The notes under the pieces were generated by a model. The model had not been told where the DNA came from. It made no database searches and worked only from the letters and a program-made list of their open reading frames with translations. Below are positions 62,536-64,000 of a DNA stretch of 64,000 bases, piece by piece (within the stretch, counting starts at the first letter, position 1; each line of letters begins with the position of its first letter). The stretch is from positions 248,001 to 312,000 of the forward strand of contig JAOMRN010000002.1 of the NCBI GenBank assembly GCA_028355015.1. Direction: 5' to 3'. This DNA is from MGIIb-O2 sp002494975. Lineage in GTDB: Archaea > Thermoplasmatota > Poseidoniia > Poseidoniales > Thalassarchaeaceae. The position numbers and the translations under genes were made by a program.

Positions 62536-64000
62536 TCAAGCCAAAGTCGAAAATCCACCTTCTGGTAAAGGATTCAGAGGAACAGTCGATCCCCTGAGGC
62601 TTGGACCAAGCATCATAGTCCCATATATCCCTTCGTCGGTAATACCATTTCCAATGTTATGAGAAAGGCCGAACCAGGGTCTTCCATAACTGTCGACTAG
62701 AATATCTATGAAATCACCAAAACCTCCACATCTATTGTATCCACAACCAGGCTCTAAACTCAAAGGGTCACCAAAGTTATTCACTTGAACGGTGGTGATT
62801 AGAGGCGTGTCACTAAACGAATCGGTCATAACAGAAATATAGCCATTCCAAGTATCTCCTCCGGTGTCTCCAAGATATGCAAAGGCAACACGGCCACTAT
62901 CTCCTGCAGCGACAGCAGGAAAACCGGTTCCATTCAGGCCCGGAGGAGCTATCATCATCGGCCCGCTCCAAGAATCTCCTTGATCTAAAGAGTATGAATA
63001 ATATGGTAAATCGTCTACACCCATCCACATGGCATGTAGATTATTTTCTTCATCCGGATAGATTTGTGCTTCTTCCGCATTCCAAGTAGCAGCTGTACCG
63101 GTATCATCAGTGGGGAGTTCGTGCTCAGTCCAGGTCAGACCACCGTTAGTGGACCTGTAAATCGAATATCCTTCTCCATCACAACTAGGATTTCCTCTAT
63201 AGAAATTACCATCATTAGCTCCTACCATATGACCAGTCAAACCCCCACTGTTACAATTCGCCGGAGCACCTGGAACCTGTTGCGTCCAAGTTAACCCTCC
63301 GTCAAAACTCGAAGAGCACAGTGGCGACTGCCAGTTTCCATTGATGCAAAATACCCAAGTTGTTGGATGTAAAGGCGCAGGATAAGGAGAAGAAGCAATT
63401 GTTTGATGATCTTGAATTGAAGTGCCTGAAGCACCAGTGGGGAATGGTGACCAAGTTTCCCCCTCATCATCTGAAGTCTCAACCGTCATTCCTAATAGTG
63501 CGTGCATATCAAATTTCATTATTCGATCAGTCCAAGGATCTACGTATACATAGGGATCATTGGAGTTCCCTACTGGAATTAACGTAGGAGAGTAAACATC
63601 CTGACAAGTATAATCTGAAACATTAGTCATCTGGAAAAGATTACTGCATTGAATAATCGCAGTCGCACCGGCAACCCCGTTCCCATAACTGCTCATGTAG
63701 ATATTATCCTTTGAAGTAATTCCAATAGTGGGCTCGAAAGTTGAAAATCCAATGCCGTAATATGTCCCTTCTGTACATATAGGGATATTTTCGCCCTGTA
63801 AAACCGAAGTCCCGTTAATAATATGTGGAACAACTAGAGCGTTAATAGCTCCGGGGTAATGGTACCATGTATTGTTAGCAATTCCATTTGGACAGAGATT
63901 ATCAAAGGGACTATTTTCTTTGATTTCTTCGACCGCATTCCCCACAAAACAACCAGATATCATCGGGGCTAAGAGAAGCAGGACCAAGCAACCGGCTATT
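62536..64000 (-). CDS. BNR-type repeat lipoprotein, partial (5' end off window)
   Basis: This exported beta-propeller-like protein is cut at the window end: the hydrophobic signal segment (AGCLVLLLLAPMISGC) continues in-frame to base 64000, so its first codons lie outside. The lipobox is MISGC. BNR/Asp-box-like motifs include SSFDGGLTW, STNGGLTW, SDDEGETW and LDQGDSW. It is paralogous to the protein at 5791-7272 (similar order: WVDP/YVDP, FDGG, AGD.GR.A..YLG). Catalytic sialidase residues are not evident. About 483 residues or more. Confidence 0.75.
   Translation of the reverse strand, partial: IAGCLVLLLLAPMISGCFVGNAVEEIKENSPFDNLCPNGIANNTWYHYPGAINALVVPHIINGTSVLQGENIPICTEGTYYGIGFSTFEPTIGITSKDNIYMSSYGNGVAGATAIIQCSNLFQMTNVSDYTCQDVYSPTLIPVGNSNDPYVYVDPWTDRIMKFDMHALLGMTVETSDDEGETWSPFPTGASGTSIQDHQTIASSPYPAPLHPTTWVFCINGNWQSPLCSSSFDGGLTWTQQVPGAPANCNSGGLTGHMVGANDGNFYRGNPSCDGEGYSIYRSTNGGLTWTEHELPTDDTGTAATWNAEEAQIYPDEENNLHAMWMGVDDLPYYSYSLDQGDSWSGPMMIAPPGLNGTGFPAVAAGDSGRVAFAYLGDTGGDTWNGYISVMTDSFSDTPLITTVQVNNFGDPLSLEPGCGYNRCGGFGDFIDILVDSYGRPWFGLSHNIGNGITDEGIYGTMMLGPSLRGSTVPLNPLPEGGFSTLA

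Overview
The window looks like part of a low-GC marine euryarchaeal genome, most probably a Marine Group II archaeon (Candidatus Poseidoniales). The taxonomic label is an inference. What the sequence shows directly is an archaeal core: a geranylgeranylglyceryl-phosphate synthase-family enzyme, a group II chaperonin (thermosome), prefoldin alpha, FtsY, ribosomal protein L18Ae and PGF-CTERM surface proteins. These sit beside many bacterial-type genes: UvrA, RsuA- and RluA-type pseudouridine synthases, DUF454, DHA2-type MFS, CysD/CysNC and LysE. Genes are tightly packed on both strands, no gap exceeds 300 bases, and I see no prophage, insertion sequence or CRISPR array.

Layout. 0.1-2.5 kb: small helical proteins and a MobA-like nucleotidyltransferase. 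2.6-10.8 kb: DDAH-like hydrolase, HAD phosphatase, an EF-hand/LDLa-like PGF-CTERM lipoprotein, a BNR-type lipoprotein, a pseudouridine synthase, purN, a cupredoxin and a LON-domain protein. 10.8-14 kb: purH and thermosome. 14-19 kb: surface proteins, two sulfotransferases, a GT4 glycosyltransferase and a MOSC protein. 19-30.7 kb: membrane proteins, tRNA-Leu(GAG), an SPFH protein, M28, M50 and S15 peptidases, a Nudix hydrolase, an MFS transporter and an RluA-type enzyme. 30.8-37.6 kb: three tandem paralogous membrane proteins, a methyltransferase, purQ-purL and pyrF. 37.8-45 kb: a degenerate receiver-domain protein, ftsY, pfdA, cysNC-cysD-cysQ, a membrane protein and rpl18a. 45-51.6 kb: two unusual unrecognised proteins (an internally duplicated zinc/RHH-like protein and a Cys-rich protein ending in ten Asp and GWW), then GGGP synthase, an M20 amidohydrolase and a ferredoxin. 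51.8-64 kb: a beta-CASP nuclease, a purine permease with apt, a Pro/Lys-repeat zinc-ribbon protein, TauE/SafE, moeA, uvrA, a BI-1 family protein, LysE and a second BNR-type lipoprotein cut by the window end.

How the genes fit together. De novo purine synthesis (purN, purH, purQ, purL) and purine salvage (AzgA-like permease plus apt) are both represented. CysD/CysNC should make PAPS and CysQ should remove PAP. With two sulfotransferases and a glycosyltransferase in the window and no PAPS reductase seen, the likely use of PAPS is sulfation of surface glycans or lipids. The cys genes sit between rpl18a and pfdA-ftsY, which are neighbours in many archaea, so they look like an insertion into that cluster. 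Exported lipoproteins and peptidases suggest a cell that degrades proteins or peptides. MobA, MoeA and a MOSC protein indicate molybdopterin-cofactor use.
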